A stretch of DNA of 64,000 bases from Herminiimonas sp. KBW02 (GTDB taxonomy: Bacteria > Pseudomonadota > Gammaproteobacteria > Burkholderiales > Burkholderiaceae_D): assembly GCF_003852535.1 (NCBI RefSeq), contig NZ_QAJP01000007.1, positions 186,001 to 250,000 of the forward strand, given 5' to 3'. Shown here one piece after another: positions 25,439 through 35,213 of this stretch. Position 1 is the first letter of the stretch. Each line of letters opens with the position of its first letter. Position numbers and translations under genes: made by a program. The notes beneath the pieces were generated by a model, which ran no database searches, had not been told where the DNA came from, and saw only the letters and a list, made by a program, of their open reading frames with translations.

Positions 25439-28171
25439 TTAATCAACCAGTGCTGCGCTGCGTTCATTCAATAGCAGTGTTTCTATCTGATCAGATGGCA
25501 ATGGTTTGCAGAAGTAATAACCCTGCATTTCATCGCAACCCTGATGACGCAGGATTTCCATCTGGCTGGCCGTTTCCACGCCTTCTGCAATCACATTCAG
25601 CTTGAGATTATGTGCGAGCGAGATGATGGATGAGACGATGGAGGCGTCATCCTGGTTGATTGCAATGTCGCGCACGAAGGAGCGATCTATCTTCAGTGTA
25701 TCGATAGGAAAGCGCTTCAGATAGGCGAGACTGGAATGGCCGGTACCGAAATCATCCACCGAGAGTTGCACGCCTAATGACTTGAGATCACGCAAGGTCA
25801 TGATGTTGCGTTCTATATCAGCCATGACCGAACTCTCGGTCAGTTCGATTTCAAGGAAGTGCGCTTCAAGTCCGGTTTCTTGCAAGGTTTGCTGGATGGA
25901 TGCCAGCAGGCTGGCTTGCGTGAATTGGCGTGCCGACAGATTGACTGCGATTCGCAGTTGCGTGCAACCCATGTCTTGCCAGGCCCTGGCCTGGCGGCAG
26001 GCGGTTTGCAGGACCCAGGCACCGATAGGAATGATGAGGCCGGTTTCTTCTGCCAGGCTGATGAAGCTGCCCGGTTGCACCATGCCGAGTATAGGATGAT
26101 TCCAGCGCACCAATGCTTCCAGGCCGACGATGGCGCCGGTATGCAAATCGACCTGCGGCTGGTAGTGCAGCACCAGTTCATTCAGTTCGACCGCATGGCG
26201 CAGCTCGCCTTCTATGCGCAGGCGGGCAAGTGCCTGATCATTCATTGCCGCTGTATAGAACTGGAAATTGTTGCGGCCCAATTCCTTGGAGCGATACATC
26301 GCCACGTCGGCATGTGCCAGCAGCGTGGTCGGATCGGCGCCGTCGTTGGGATAAACCGCGATGCCCATGCTGCAGCTGAGGAAGAATTCACTGCCTTGTA
26401 TGGTCAGTGGTTTCACTACTGCTTCCATGATGCGCTGGATGACATCGGATGAGTAACCGGAAGGACCGTCACCGCACTCCGGCAAGACCAGCACGAATTC
26501 ATCGCCACCGAGGCGCGCCACGGTATCGGATTCACGTACCGATGCCTGCAAGCGATCCGAAATAATTTTCAGCAAGACGTCGCCGGCCTGATGTCCCATC
26601 GTGTCGTTGACGAATTTAAAGCGGTCGAGATCGACCAGCACGACCCAGACAGCGTGTCCGTTACGGGAGGAGTAGGCGATGGCGTTTTCCAGCCTGTCCT
26701 GCAGTAGTGCACGATTTGGCAAACCGGTCAGCACGTCATGGCTGGCCATGCGGTGCAGTGTGGTTTCGTATTGCTTCATCGGCGTGATGTCGCTCATCGC
26801 CGCTACGAAGTGTGTGGTTTTACCCTGGTCGTCCTTGACCGGTGCGATGTAGAGATCGTTCCAGAACAGCGAGCCGTCCTTGCGATAGTTGCGCAGCACG
26901 CCTTTGCCTTCACGTTTTTCAGACAAGGCTGCGCGGATTTCATACAAGTCCGCCTGGTCATGGTCGTTGCCGAGCAGGAAGCTGCTGCTGCGACCGATGG
27001 CTTCGGCAGCGGTGTAACCGGTGATACGTTCAAACGCAGGATTTACATATTCGATGGCGAAATCCGGTGCCTGCGCGCTGGAGATAATGACCGCATTCGC
27101 GCTGCATTCAATCGCACGTTCGCGCAGGCGCAGTGCTGCCTCTGCCGCCTGGCGGCCATTGCGGTCACGGTGTGCGCGTATTTCTACGGTCACCCTTTGC
27201 GCCAGGCTGACCAGCAATGCGACTTCCTGCGCGTCGAAGGCATCCGGTTCGGAAGCATAGACATTGAAGACGCCGATGATTTCCTGGTCATCGCCCATAG
27301 GCAAGACCAGCTTGGAGTAAAAGCCGCGTCGCATCGCTTCTTCGCGCCACGGTGTCGGGCTCATATCATTCGCGAAGTAATTGGCGACCGCCGGACGTCT
27401 GGTTTGCAAAGCCGTATTGATGGCCCGGGTGCCGACGCCACCAGCCTGCAGCGGTACTTTCAATGCATCCAGATAACCCTGGTGTTCCTGCGTCAGGCCG
27501 ACCGGGATGATCGCACCGTCGGCTGCCATCAGGCCGACCCAGGCCATCCGATAGCCGGTCGCAGTCACCACATCACATATGCCTTGCAGCAGTGCGTTTT
27601 CATCTGTTGCTTCGGAGATGACGTCCTCGCAATCATGGATCGCGCGCAGCGCACGATTGCTACGCGCGAGGGCGATTTCCAGATGGTGCCGGGTCGTGAT
27701 GTCGGTACCGATTAATTTGATATGGCCGCTATGCTCGTCGCTATCCGGGATAAAGCGCGCCTGATATTCGATCCAGCGCGGACTGCCGTCAGGACGATTG
27801 ATGCGCAGGCGCAGTGTTTGCTGTGGTTCGTGCTGGATGCTATGCAAGAGATCACGTGCCTGCTCGCGATCTGCCGGGGCGATATTCTCCAGCCACAGGC
27901 GTGAGTTGGCATAAAAGCGCTCCGGTGAGCTGCCGTATAGCGCTTCTACCGTTTTGCTGGCATAGATCACCTGGCCATCCGGGATGCGCAAGACCCAGAC
28001 TATCTTGTCGGTCGCTAGCAGGCTTTCGGTGGCCGGATCGACCAGATAGCCTGCATGCTTGCGTACCGTATAACGACGCCAGCTCTTCTTCAACAGCGAG
28101 GCGAATGCGTACACGCAGCCTTGCAGAAAGTTCAGGTTGGTGCCAGGCTCTTTACGGATAATGCGTTCCAT
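25439..28171 (-). CDS. PAS-GAF-PAS-GGDEF-EAL cyclic-di-GMP signalling protein
   Basis: 910 residues, predicted soluble. Order: PAS (about 50-165, VYASKTVEALYG), GAF (about 175-335, with RRPAVANYFAND), PAS/PAC (about 345-460, SANAVIISSAQAP and NYRKDGSLFWNDLYI), GGDEF and EAL. The cyclase motif is intact (RLGGDEF near residue 555). The phosphodiesterase domain has the EAL signature as LEALVRWNHP near 684, ELTESSVM and SVDDFGTGHSSLAYLKRFP, so both activities are possible. AAGGAAA on the minus strand precedes the ATG. It is a candidate source or sink of the c-di-GMP read by the NfrB-like synthase, which is inference. Input signals are unknown. Confidence 0.95.
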   Translation of the reverse strand: MERIIRKEPGTNLNFLQGCVYAFASLLKKSWRRYTVRKHAGYLVDPATESLLATDKIVWVLRIPDGQVIYASKTVEALYGSSPERFYANSRLWLENIAPADREQARDLLHSIQHEPQQTLRLRINRPDGSPRWIEYQARFIPDSDEHSGHIKLIGTDITTRHHLEIALARSNRALRAIHDCEDVISEATDENALLQGICDVVTATGYRMAWVGLMAADGAIIPVGLTQEHQGYLDALKVPLQAGGVGTRAINTALQTRRPAVANYFANDMSPTPWREEAMRRGFYSKLVLPMGDDQEIIGVFNVYASEPDAFDAQEVALLVSLAQRVTVEIRAHRDRNGRQAAEAALRLRERAIECSANAVIISSAQAPDFAIEYVNPAFERITGYTAAEAIGRSSSFLLGNDHDQADLYEIRAALSEKREGKGVLRNYRKDGSLFWNDLYIAPVKDDQGKTTHFVAAMSDITPMKQYETTLHRMASHDVLTGLPNRALLQDRLENAIAYSSRNGHAVWVVLVDLDRFKFVNDTMGHQAGDVLLKIISDRLQASVRESDTVARLGGDEFVLVLPECGDGPSGYSSDVIQRIMEAVVKPLTIQGSEFFLSCSMGIAVYPNDGADPTTLLAHADVAMYRSKELGRNNFQFYTAAMNDQALARLRIEGELRHAVELNELVLHYQPQVDLHTGAIVGLEALVRWNHPILGMVQPGSFISLAEETGLIIPIGAWVLQTACRQARAWQDMGCTQLRIAVNLSARQFTQASLLASIQQTLQETGLEAHFLEIELTESSVMADIERNIMTLRDLKSLGVQLSVDDFGTGHSSLAYLKRFPIDTLKIDRSFVRDIAINQDDASIVSSIISLAHNLKLNVIAEGVETASQMEILRHQGCDEMQGYYFCKPLPSDQIETLLLNERSAALVD

Positions 28172-28401
28172 ACGTATTCGATTTTCCTTGCCTGGTAGGC
28201 AGGCAAGAGATGCTGCATGCGGGGGGCAGGTAGTGACTGCAGCGGGTAGTTGAGAGTTGATTTACTGCAATAGGATTCTAAGATAAGTAAAAATGAATTC
28301 AGTCTAATTTTTCTGAATATCAATATACGTTTGCTGAGGTCTGCTATCGTAGCTACCGGGGGCAGGACAAGTCTGCCTGGATTATTTATATAGAGGGGAA
28401 T

Positions 28402-29070
28402 ATGGGCGTGATCGACGTCGATGTCATGGCGCTATGCGCGAGTGGTGTGTTGTTAATGGCTTATTACGTGTACCTGATGATGCGGGTGCGGCGTAATCCT
28501 GATTTTTCCGTGCACTCGGTTAATCATCGCGCCCGCGCATTATGGGTCAAGGATGTGATGGCCAGCGGCGGCAAGAAAGATGTGATGGCGGTACAGACGC
28601 TGCGCAACTTTGGCATGACCGCAACCTTCAAGGCTTCTTCTTCCATTCTGCTTATTCTCGGCACCTTGACCCTGTCCGGTCAGGCCGAGAGTCTGGCGCG
28701 CACCTGGCATGTGCTCGACTTTGCCGGCGGTTCGCGTGCGGCCGAATGGTGGGTAATCAAGATTATTTGCCTGCTAACTGTATTGCTGGTGGCGTTCTTT
28801 GCCTTCGCGATGTCGCTGCGCCTGCTGAACCATGTGGTGTTTATGGTCAATCTGTCGCAAACCGATGCACAGGGTTCGCTGTCACCCGAGCGGGTCGGGC
28901 AGCGCCTGAACAGCGCCGGGGTTTTTTATACGCTGGGTATGCGCGCATTCTTCGTAGCGGTGCCGTTGACCTTCTGGTTGTTTGGCCCGCTGTTCCTGTT
29001 TTTATCGACCCTGGGCCTGATCGTGGCGCTGTATCACCTGGATCGCAGTCCGCTGGCGGAAAACAATTAG
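28402..29070 (+). CDS. DUF599-family inner membrane protein
   Basis: 222 residues behind a strong Shine-Dalgarno (AGAGGGGAAT). Four hydrophobic segments can be seen at about 8-26, 75-95, 113-138 and 180-215. The conserved loop RARALWVKDVM and LRNFGMTATFKASSS matches the DUF599 family, whose function is unknown. The neighbours (a c-di-GMP protein and fumC) give no clear functional hint. Confidence 0.8.
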   Translation: MGVIDVDVMALCASGVLLMAYYVYLMMRVRRNPDFSVHSVNHRARALWVKDVMASGGKKDVMAVQTLRNFGMTATFKASSSILLILGTLTLSGQAESLARTWHVLDFAGGSRAAEWWVIKIICLLTVLLVAFFAFAMSLRLLNHVVFMVNLSQTDAQGSLSPERVGQRLNSAGVFYTLGMRAFFVAVPLTFWLFGPLFLFLSTLGLIVALYHLDRSPLAENN

Positions 29071-29154
29071 GCATGCTGCTTTCGGAGCAGTCTCCTGCAA
29101 ATAAGCGCGCTTTGCAGTAGTCTTTACTTCTCACAGCTCAATCAGGATCAGCCC

Positions 29155-30543
29155 ATGACGACCCGTACAGAACGCGACACATTCGGCCCGATAGAAGTGA
29201 ATAGTGAACGCTTGTGGGGCGCGCAAACGCAGCGCTCGCTTGAGCATTTCAAGATATCTACCGAAAAGATGCCGCAGGAATTGATTGTGGCACTGGCTGA
29301 AGTCAAACGTGCCGCTGCCATCGTCAACCAGGATCTCGGCAAGTTGGCCAAAGACAAGGCGCAAGCCATCGCCCAGGCTGCCGAGGAAGTGATCGGTGGT
29401 CAGCATCCGCATGAATTTCCGCTGGCGGTGTGGCAGACCGGCTCCGGCACGCAAAGCAATATGAATATGAATGAGGTGCTGGCAAATCGCGCTTCTGAAT
29501 TGCTCGGCGGCGAACGCGGCGAGAAGCGTCTGGTGCATCCGAATGACGATGTTAACCTCGGCCAGTCCTCCAACGATATCTTCCCGACCGCGATGTATGT
29601 GGCTGCCGCCGTGGCCGTGGTGCAGACGCTGCTGCCGGCGACGCAGGCATTGCAAACAACATTGAACGGCAAAGCCGAAGAGTTTGCCGACATCGTCAAG
29701 ATAGGCCGTACCCATTTGCAGGATGCGACGCCGCTGACGCTGGGTCAGGAGTTCTCGGGCTATGTCGCACAACTGGCGCAGTCTGCCGCTGCCATCACGA
29801 GCTTGCTGCCGCCGCTGCAAGACCTCGCAGTGGGCGGTACTGCAGTGGGTACCGGCCTGAATACGCATCCGGAATTCGGCGTCCGCGTAGCAGCCGAGCT
29901 GACGCGTCGCACTGGTGTGACGTTTAAAAGCGCAAATAATAAGTTCGCCGCGCTGGCCGCACATGATGCGATGGTGAGCGTACATGGTGGTCTGAAGACG
30001 CTGGCCGCCAGCATGATGAAGATCGCCAATGATGTGCGCTGGCTGGCTTCCGGTCCGCGTTCCGGCCTCGGTGAAATCAGCATTCCGGAAAACGAACCGG
30101 GCAGTTCCATCATGCCGGGTAAGGTCAATCCGACGCAGAGCGAAGCGGTGACGATGTTGTGTTGCCAGGTGTTTGGCAACGATGTCGCACTCAATTTCGG
30201 TGGCGCGTCCGGCAACTTTGAATTGAATGTGTTCAAGCCGCTGCTGGCACATAACTTCCTGCAAAGCGTGCGCTTGCTGGCCGACGGCATCCATAGCTTC
30301 GATGAACATTGTGCGCACGGCATCGTGGCCAATCGTGATCGCATCTCGGATTTGATGGAACGTTCACTCATGCTGGTGACAGCGCTGGCGCCGCATATCG
30401 GTTACGACAAGGCGGCGAAGATAGCCAAGCAGGCACATCAGCAGGGTGCCAATCTGAAGGAAACGGCGGTGGCGCTCGGCTATGTGACGAGTGAGGAATT
30501 TGACTTGTGGGTTCAGCCGCAGGACATGATACATCCGGGCTGA
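29155..30543 (+). CDS. fumC: Fumarate hydratase, class II
   Basis: 462 residues, the normal length for the oxygen-stable, iron-free class II fumarase, which converts fumarate to malate in the TCA cycle. Signatures: [14 protein letters not shown] near 100, NSSND-type [13 protein letters not shown] near 140, [17 protein letters not shown] near 186, and the lyase family signature [13 protein letters not shown] near 318. Catalytic His and Ser sit in these motifs. CAGGAT precedes the ATG. A strong terminator follows. Confidence 0.97.
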   Translation: MTTRTERDTFGPIEVNSERLWGAQTQRSLEHFKISTEKMPQELIVALAEVKRAAAIVNQDLGKLAKDKAQAIAQAAEEVIGGQHPHEFPLAVWQTGSGTQSNMNMNEVLANRASELLGGERGEKRLVHPNDDVNLGQSSNDIFPTAMYVAAAVAVVQTLLPATQALQTTLNGKAEEFADIVKIGRTHLQDATPLTLGQEFSGYVAQLAQSAAAITSLLPPLQDLAVGGTAVGTGLNTHPEFGVRVAAELTRRTGVTFKSANNKFAALAAHDAMVSVHGGLKTLAASMMKIANDVRWLASGPRSGLGEISIPENEPGSSIMPGKVNPTQSEAVTMLCCQVFGNDVALNFGGASGNFELNVFKPLLAHNFLQSVRLLADGIHSFDEHCAHGIVANRDRISDLMERSLMLVTALAPHIGYDKAAKIAKQAHQQGANLKETAVALGYVTSEEFDLWVQPQDMIHPG

Positions 30544-30576
30544 AAACGCTCCACAGTCATCAGGCAGGAATATAAA

Positions 30577-30606
30577 AACGGCCCCGGTAGTGATACCGGG
30601 GCCGTT
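30577..30606. terminator. Bidirectional rho-independent terminator after fumC
   Basis: A perfect 13-bp stem (arms 30577-30589 and 30594-30606, core CGGCCCCGG) with the four-base loop GTGA. A runs upstream (AAAAA) supply a U-tract for the minus strand, and the plus-strand side reads TTGTCTT. It lies between the convergent fumC and the Cys-repeat gene, so it can serve both. Confidence 0.9.
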
Positions 30607-30661
30607 GTCTTGCCAGGAGTCAGGATAGAAAAGGCTATACCGCCTTATTTGCTATCAGTGC

Positions 30662-31204
30662 TTATTTGCCAGCGTTAGCAGCGGCGATACAACGCGATTT
30701 TTCATCGCCGGCCAATGCTTCACACTTCTCTTTTTGCACTGCTACGTGTGCATCTTTCTTTTCGTCGCGTGCATCTTTACGTGCATCGCTCACTTCTTTT
30801 GACGCTTTGGCGTCAGCAACAGCGGAGTCGTGCGTCGCTTTCGCTTCTTTTACGCAGACATCTTTTTTGTTGCCGCTAAAGTCATCGCATTTTTCCTTGG
30901 CCACTTTATAGTTGGCATCGGCAATGTCGGTGCGTGCTTTCTTCTGTGCGGCAGGAGTGCCTTTATAGGCGGCTTCCGCTTCGGCCTTGGCTTTTACTTC
31001 GCCAGCCTTGGCTTCTTCCTGGCAGATATCCTTGGCATTGCCTTTCATATTGTCGCAGGCTGCACGTGCGACTTTGTAATCGGCTTCGGCGCGGGTTTTG
31101 GCCGCGTCGTAGTTAGCCTTGGCTTCAGATGGTGCTGCGTAAGAAGCGCTCATAAAACCGAAGCTGGCTGCAGCCATGACTATCATAGAGAGGGATTTTT
31201 TCAT
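30662..31204 (-). CDS. Periplasmic, charged protein with three C-x10-C repeats
   Basis: 180 residues with a signal peptide (MKKSLSMIVMAAASFGFMSASYA). The mature protein is Ala/Lys/Asp/Glu-rich and probably helical. Three repeats carry a cysteine pair with ten residues between: CDNMKGNAKDIC, CDDFSGNKKDVC and CEALAGDEKSRC, each preceded by YKVAxxx- or VQKE-like helix and followed by an acidic/basic linker. The pattern suggests helical hairpins closed by disulfides. I do not recognise a named family; similar proteins are loosely called TolA-like or cell-envelope stress proteins. The next gene upstream on the same strand is CsbD-like, so a stress role is plausible. Confidence 0.75.
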   Translation of the reverse strand: MKKSLSMIVMAAASFGFMSASYAAPSEAKANYDAAKTRAEADYKVARAACDNMKGNAKDICQEEAKAGEVKAKAEAEAAYKGTPAAQKKARTDIADANYKVAKEKCDDFSGNKKDVCVKEAKATHDSAVADAKASKEVSDARKDARDEKKDAHVAVQKEKCEALAGDEKSRCIAAANAGK

Positions 31205-31272
31205 TTTGTATCCTTTATGCTTATTTAGAATGTCTTGCTGCCGGCGAGCCCTGGGCCCGCACTACAAAGCAC

Positions 31273-31491
31273 TTACAGATAGCGCTTATCGTTGCGGTTG
31301 CGGTCTTCGAAAGCCTTGATCTGTTTCTCGGCTTCATCCTTGTTGACGCCGTAAGCTTCCTGTATCTTGCCGGCGAGCTGGTCGCGCTTGCCCGCGATCG
31401 TGTCGAGATGATCATCGGTGAGCTTGCCCCATTGCTCTTTGATATTGCCTTTGAGTTGTTTCCAGTTACCTTCAATAACGTCCCAATTCAT
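31273..31491 (-). CDS. CsbD-like general stress protein
   Basis: 72 residues from the ATG at 31491 (minus strand), preceded by GGAGA; a longer frame to 31539 lacks support. The sequence MNWDVIEGNWKQLKGNIKEQ with WGKLTDDHLDTIAGKRDQL is the CsbD/YjbJ domain over its whole length. Such small, soluble, helical proteins are induced by stress in many bacteria; their biochemical role is unknown. It is followed on the same strand by the cysteine-repeat protein. Confidence 0.92.
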   Translation of the reverse strand: MNWDVIEGNWKQLKGNIKEQWGKLTDDHLDTIAGKRDQLAGKIQEAYGVNKDEAEKQIKAFEDRNRNDKRYL

Positions 31492-31539
31492 AGCATTCTC
31501 CTTGTTCAGGTTGCTCGCGAGTAAATCGCGGTAAGGCAA

Positions 31540-31985
31540 AGTGCCTGCCTTTTACTACGCAAGCCGCAGGCCAGCTTGTGCGCCTATACGAATCAAGGAC
31601 TTATGTTTATTTTTTGATATTTTTGTAAAAATTACCGGGTAGCTTGAACCCGCTACATGTGGGAAAAGAGGAGTTTCCTTGTCTGGCGGCAAGCAGGCTA
31701 AGCCGGGGAAATGTTAAATCGAGCGTTAAAATTTGTTGGCTTTTTGGAACCATTTCACTGGAGCAGCATCTGAACAGCTGCTTGCCAGGGCGCTGCTAAA
31801 ATCGCAGGAAAGAGCCGCATAAGTTGTCAGACATTTGCAGTGCCCACGCATACTGCTATTCTGATTTCGATCACATCTGTATACAGTCGTAACACCTGCA
31901 GTCGCTATGTCGCGTTGCTTGTTGCCTTAGTCTGGATAGTGGCTTTGCTTAACTTGCTTCACCCATTACTTACACAGGAATTTTT
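31540..31985. promoter_or_regulatory. Divergent intergenic region between csbD-like gene and sensor kinase
   Basis: 446 bases without a gene. It must carry divergent promoters for the CsbD-like gene (minus) and the kinase (plus). Small hairpins are visible: GTAGC/GCTAC near 31641-31658 and AGCAGC/GCTGCT near 31762-31782. An ACACAGGA Shine-Dalgarno precedes the kinase ATG. No sigma-54 or Fur-type site stood out. Confidence 0.4.
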
Positions 31986-34022
31986 ATGCTGACTAGCCCG
32001 CCAGTACGTACCACGTTCACACCTTTGTGGGCGCCGCTATTGGCTGCGTTGCTGATGGTGGGCGTGGGCGTGCTGGCCATGGTCAATGTGCGGCAAGACC
32101 TGTGGGTATTGGATTACCGCCTGTTCGACCTGGTGCCTATCCTGGCGAATACCGCACTGGCTTTTGTGCTGGCTGGCCTGGCGCTGATACTGCGTTCCTT
32201 CAAAATCTCTACACCGCGTGCGCGCACTGTATTTTCCGTACTGGCTTCTATCGTTGCACTTTGTGTTGCCTTGCTCGGCCTGTCGACACTGCTGCAATTC
32301 ATGTTCGGTGTGCATGTCGGTATCGAGCGTGTATTCCCGACACTGGCGACAACTGAATACAAAGCCTATCTGGAACGCATGGCACCGTTGCCGGCGTTGG
32401 GTTTCACGCTGGCCGGGCTGAGTTTGCTCATGCTGGATTACCGTACCACACGCGATCACTATCCTTCTGAGTACGGTGCGTTCATTCTCGCGGGTGTGAT
32501 GGGTATACCGCTGATCGGTCACTTATACAACGTGATGTCGGTCGATGAATTGAATGCGGCACATACTGTGACGCCATTCATTTCGATCATCTTCTTCATC
32601 CTGGCGCTCGGTATTTTGTCGGCGCGTCCGGAACACAGGCTGATGAGCCTGTGGAACAGTACTTCGCCTGGCGGCCCGTTATTGCGACGTTTGTTGCCGA
32701 ATAGCCTGATACTGCTGGTGATTCTTGATTTCGCCATCAAGTGGGGGGTGCAGAATCGCTACTATGATGCAGATAAGGCGTCGCCCTTGCTGATCCTGCT
32801 GAGCAGTTCGCTGCTCTTCATTATGTTTTGCCGAACTGCTGCCTTGCTTAATCGTGAATACGAGGGACGGCAACAAGGTGAGGCGGCGCTGGCAGAGAGT
32901 AATGCCCTGTTGCGGGCAGTCAGCGATAACACGCCGGATGCGATCTTCGTCAAGGACAGCAGTGGTCGCATGGTGTTTGCAAATCCGGCCAAGCTGCGGC
33001 TGCTCGGCAAGCAGCGTGATGAGGTTATAGGCTACCGCAGCATAGATCTCTATCCGCTGCGGGAAGATGCGGAGCAGGTTCAGCTGGAAGATCAGAGTGT
33101 GCTTGATGATGGTGTTCCCAAGGTATTTGAAACGACGATACAGTTCGTCAACGGTGTGCACACCATGCACTCTACCAAGGCACCGTGGCTGAACGCGAAT
33201 GGCGAGGTAATGGGACTGGTCGGCATCAGTACCGACATTACCGAACGCAAGCGTATGGAAGACTCACTGAAAGCACATGAAACGCAGCTGGAAGCGCTGG
33301 TCGCCGCGCGGACCGCCGAAGTCAGTGAATTGATCGGCCATCTGGAAACGACGCGCGAAGAAGAGAAGCATGCGATCGCCCGTGAGTTGCATGACGATCT
33401 CGGTTCTGCACTGACCGCGCTGAATATGCATTTGTCGCTGCTGTTCCAGCAAATACCGGTGGAGCCGAAATTTACCGAGCGTTCGCTCAAAATCAAGGCT
33501 TTGCTGAGTTCGATTACCGACGCCACGCGCCGCATCCAGAATGGTTTGCGGCCTGATAAGCTGGATGTGTTCGGCATCAAGATCGCGATAGCGGAGCAGG
33601 CAGCCGAGTTTGAAAAGTACACAGGTGTCACCTGTAATGCGAGCTTGCCTGACGATAGGTTGATTTACGCGCCGCGCGTGGATATCGCCTTGTTCCGCAT
33701 GGTGCAGGAGTCACTGAACAATATTGCCAAGCATGCGCAAGCGACGCATGTCGATGTGGTGCTGGATGATGCGGATGACGAGATCATGCTGACCATACGT
33801 GACAACGGTGTCGGCATACCGATTGCACAATCAGGCGTGATTACACATGGTTTGCGTGGGATGCGTGAGCGTGCCGGTTATCTGGGTGGTTCGGTGCGGG
33901 TGAGCAGCAGCGCGGGAAGCGGGACGACGATTGCGATCAGCATACCGAAGACGGCAGAGAATATGCGGATAGAAGTGGACGACGAAAGCGAAGAGGGGAA
34001 TGAAGCCGAGAAAGCGCGTTAG
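31986..34022 (+). CDS. Membrane PAS sensor histidine kinase, NarL-partner (HisKA_3) type
   Basis: 678 residues. The first 290 residues hold about eight hydrophobic segments, a MASE-like membrane sensor without large periplasmic loops. A PAS/PAC domain follows at about 300-420 (NTPDAIFVKDSSGRMVFAN, GISTDITERKRME). The HisKA_3 box is ARELHDDLGSALTAL with H469, and the ATPase domain shows the N box (ESLNNIAKHAQATHV), the G1 box DNGVGI and GLRGMRERA. This subgroup phosphorylates NarL/FixJ-type regulators. The NarL-type regulator at 34547-35179 is therefore a likely partner. Confidence 0.92.
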   Translation: MLTSPPVRTTFTPLWAPLLAALLMVGVGVLAMVNVRQDLWVLDYRLFDLVPILANTALAFVLAGLALILRSFKISTPRARTVFSVLASIVALCVALLGLSTLLQFMFGVHVGIERVFPTLATTEYKAYLERMAPLPALGFTLAGLSLLMLDYRTTRDHYPSEYGAFILAGVMGIPLIGHLYNVMSVDELNAAHTVTPFISIIFFILALGILSARPEHRLMSLWNSTSPGGPLLRRLLPNSLILLVILDFAIKWGVQNRYYDADKASPLLILLSSSLLFIMFCRTAALLNREYEGRQQGEAALAESNALLRAVSDNTPDAIFVKDSSGRMVFANPAKLRLLGKQRDEVIGYRSIDLYPLREDAEQVQLEDQSVLDDGVPKVFETTIQFVNGVHTMHSTKAPWLNANGEVMGLVGISTDITERKRMEDSLKAHETQLEALVAARTAEVSELIGHLETTREEEKHAIARELHDDLGSALTALNMHLSLLFQQIPVEPKFTERSLKIKALLSSITDATRRIQNGLRPDKLDVFGIKIAIAEQAAEFEKYTGVTCNASLPDDRLIYAPRVDIALFRMVQESLNNIAKHAQATHVDVVLDDADDEIMLTIRDNGVGIPIAQSGVITHGLRGMRERAGYLGGSVRVSSSAGSGTTIAISIPKTAENMRIEVDDESEEGNEAEKAR

Positions 34023-34046
34023 CCTGTAGTGCGAGGAAGCTGGGGT

Positions 34047-34481
34047 TTAACCGCGTGCATGGTATTGCAGATTGGCGGAACTCAGGCTTTTCACCAATTC
34101 AAATAACTGTGGAAACTCGGACGTCTTGTCGAAGAAGTGGTTGACGCCATATTGACGGCCAACGCGGCGGAACACTTCGGTGGCGTTATTGCTGCAGATG
34201 ATTTTCAATGCATTTGCTGCCCTGGCTTTTTCAGATATCTGACGCAGCAGGTTGATGCCGTTACCTTTTTTGAGCTGGATATCAACTATCAGTACATCGC
34301 ACGGCAGCGCATTCAGCTGGTTCAGTGCATCGCCTTCGGACTCGGACACACCAGCAACCACGACGCCGGGAATCATCGCCAGGTTTTCTATCATCAGTTC
34401 ACGTACGTCCAGCGAATCTTCTACGAGGAAGACCCGTAAGGGCTGGCTCACTGTGTTTTCAAAAGTCATCGCTTGAGTCAT
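34047..34481 (-). CDS. Single-domain response regulator (CheY-like receiver)
   Basis: 144 residues: a receiver with acidic residues in VFLVEDSLDVREL, the phosphoacceptor Asp in VLIVDIQLKKGNGINLL, Ser/Thr region IICSNNAT and Lys in FFDKTSEF. No output domain follows, only a 15-residue tail. It may act as a phosphate sink or phosphorelay intermediate for the kinase next door, with which it is convergent. The gap of 65 bases to the NarL-type gene on the same strand allows cotranscription. Confidence 0.88.
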   Translation of the reverse strand: MTQAMTFENTVSQPLRVFLVEDSLDVRELMIENLAMIPGVVVAGVSESEGDALNQLNALPCDVLIVDIQLKKGNGINLLRQISEKARAANALKIICSNNATEVFRRVGRQYGVNHFFDKTSEFPQLFELVKSLSSANLQYHARG

Positions 34482-34546
34482 ATTTCAACCACGGTTAAGA
34501 ATATCGATTACTGAACTTGCATACCTGTTGCTGCTTCCGGCTGCCA

Positions 34547-35179
34547 TTAGTCAATCAGGTTTTGCTTGATTGCGTAGTAAATGATGCCGGCGTTATTTTC
34601 CATATTCATCTTTTGCAATACACGTGCCCGATAGGTACTGACTGTTTTCACGCTCAGGCATAGTTCTTCTGCGATCTTGGTAACGCCATGACCCTGGCAC
34701 AGCTTGTAGAAAATTTCGTACTCACGTTTCGACAGGGTTTCGTGCAAAGGCTTTTCGGTACTGGTATCGAGTTCTGTCGTCAGTAGTTCCGCAACGGTAT
34801 GGCTGATGTACTTGTGGCCGCGCAGGATGGTCTGAATCGCATTGACCAATTCTTCTGCCAGCGCTTCCTTCTGCACATAACCACTGGCACCGCTGCGTAA
34901 TATCTGTACCGCATAGCGGCTTTCCGGGTGCATGCTCAGGATCAGTACCGGCAGATCCGGCTTCTCGCGCTTGATTTGCTTCAGTACTTCGACCCCGCTT
35001 TTATCCGGCATATTAATGTCGAGCAAAACGATGTCCCAATCCTGGGAGCGCACCAGGCGGATAGCTTCCTGCGCAGTAGCGGCTTCACCTTCGATTTTCA
35101 TGTCCGGTACTTGCGCAATGAAATACTGCACGCCGGCGCGTACTACTGCATGGTCATCGACTACTAAAATTTTTATCAT
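34547..35179 (-). CDS. NarL/FixJ-type response regulator with LuxR helix-turn-helix
   Basis: 210 residues. The receiver has KILVVDDHAVVRAGV, phosphoacceptor Asp in IVLLDINMPDKSGV and Lys in GYVQKEA. The LuxR-type DNA-binding domain at about 145-210 contains LSKREYEIFYKLCQG and SVKTVSTYRARVLQKM. It resembles regulators such as UvrY/GacA and FixJ. It is the natural partner for the HisKA_3 kinase at 31986. The sigma-54 activator gene follows upstream on the same strand with a gap of 34 bases. Confidence 0.92.
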   Translation of the reverse strand: MIKILVVDDHAVVRAGVQYFIAQVPDMKIEGEAATAQEAIRLVRSQDWDIVLLDINMPDKSGVEVLKQIKREKPDLPVLILSMHPESRYAVQILRSGASGYVQKEALAEELVNAIQTILRGHKYISHTVAELLTTELDTSTEKPLHETLSKREYEIFYKLCQGHGVTKIAEELCLSVKTVSTYRARVLQKMNMENNAGIIYYAIKQNLID

Positions 35180-35213
35180 TATGAGTATGGGCGTTTAAAT
35201 GAGTACTCGCCGA

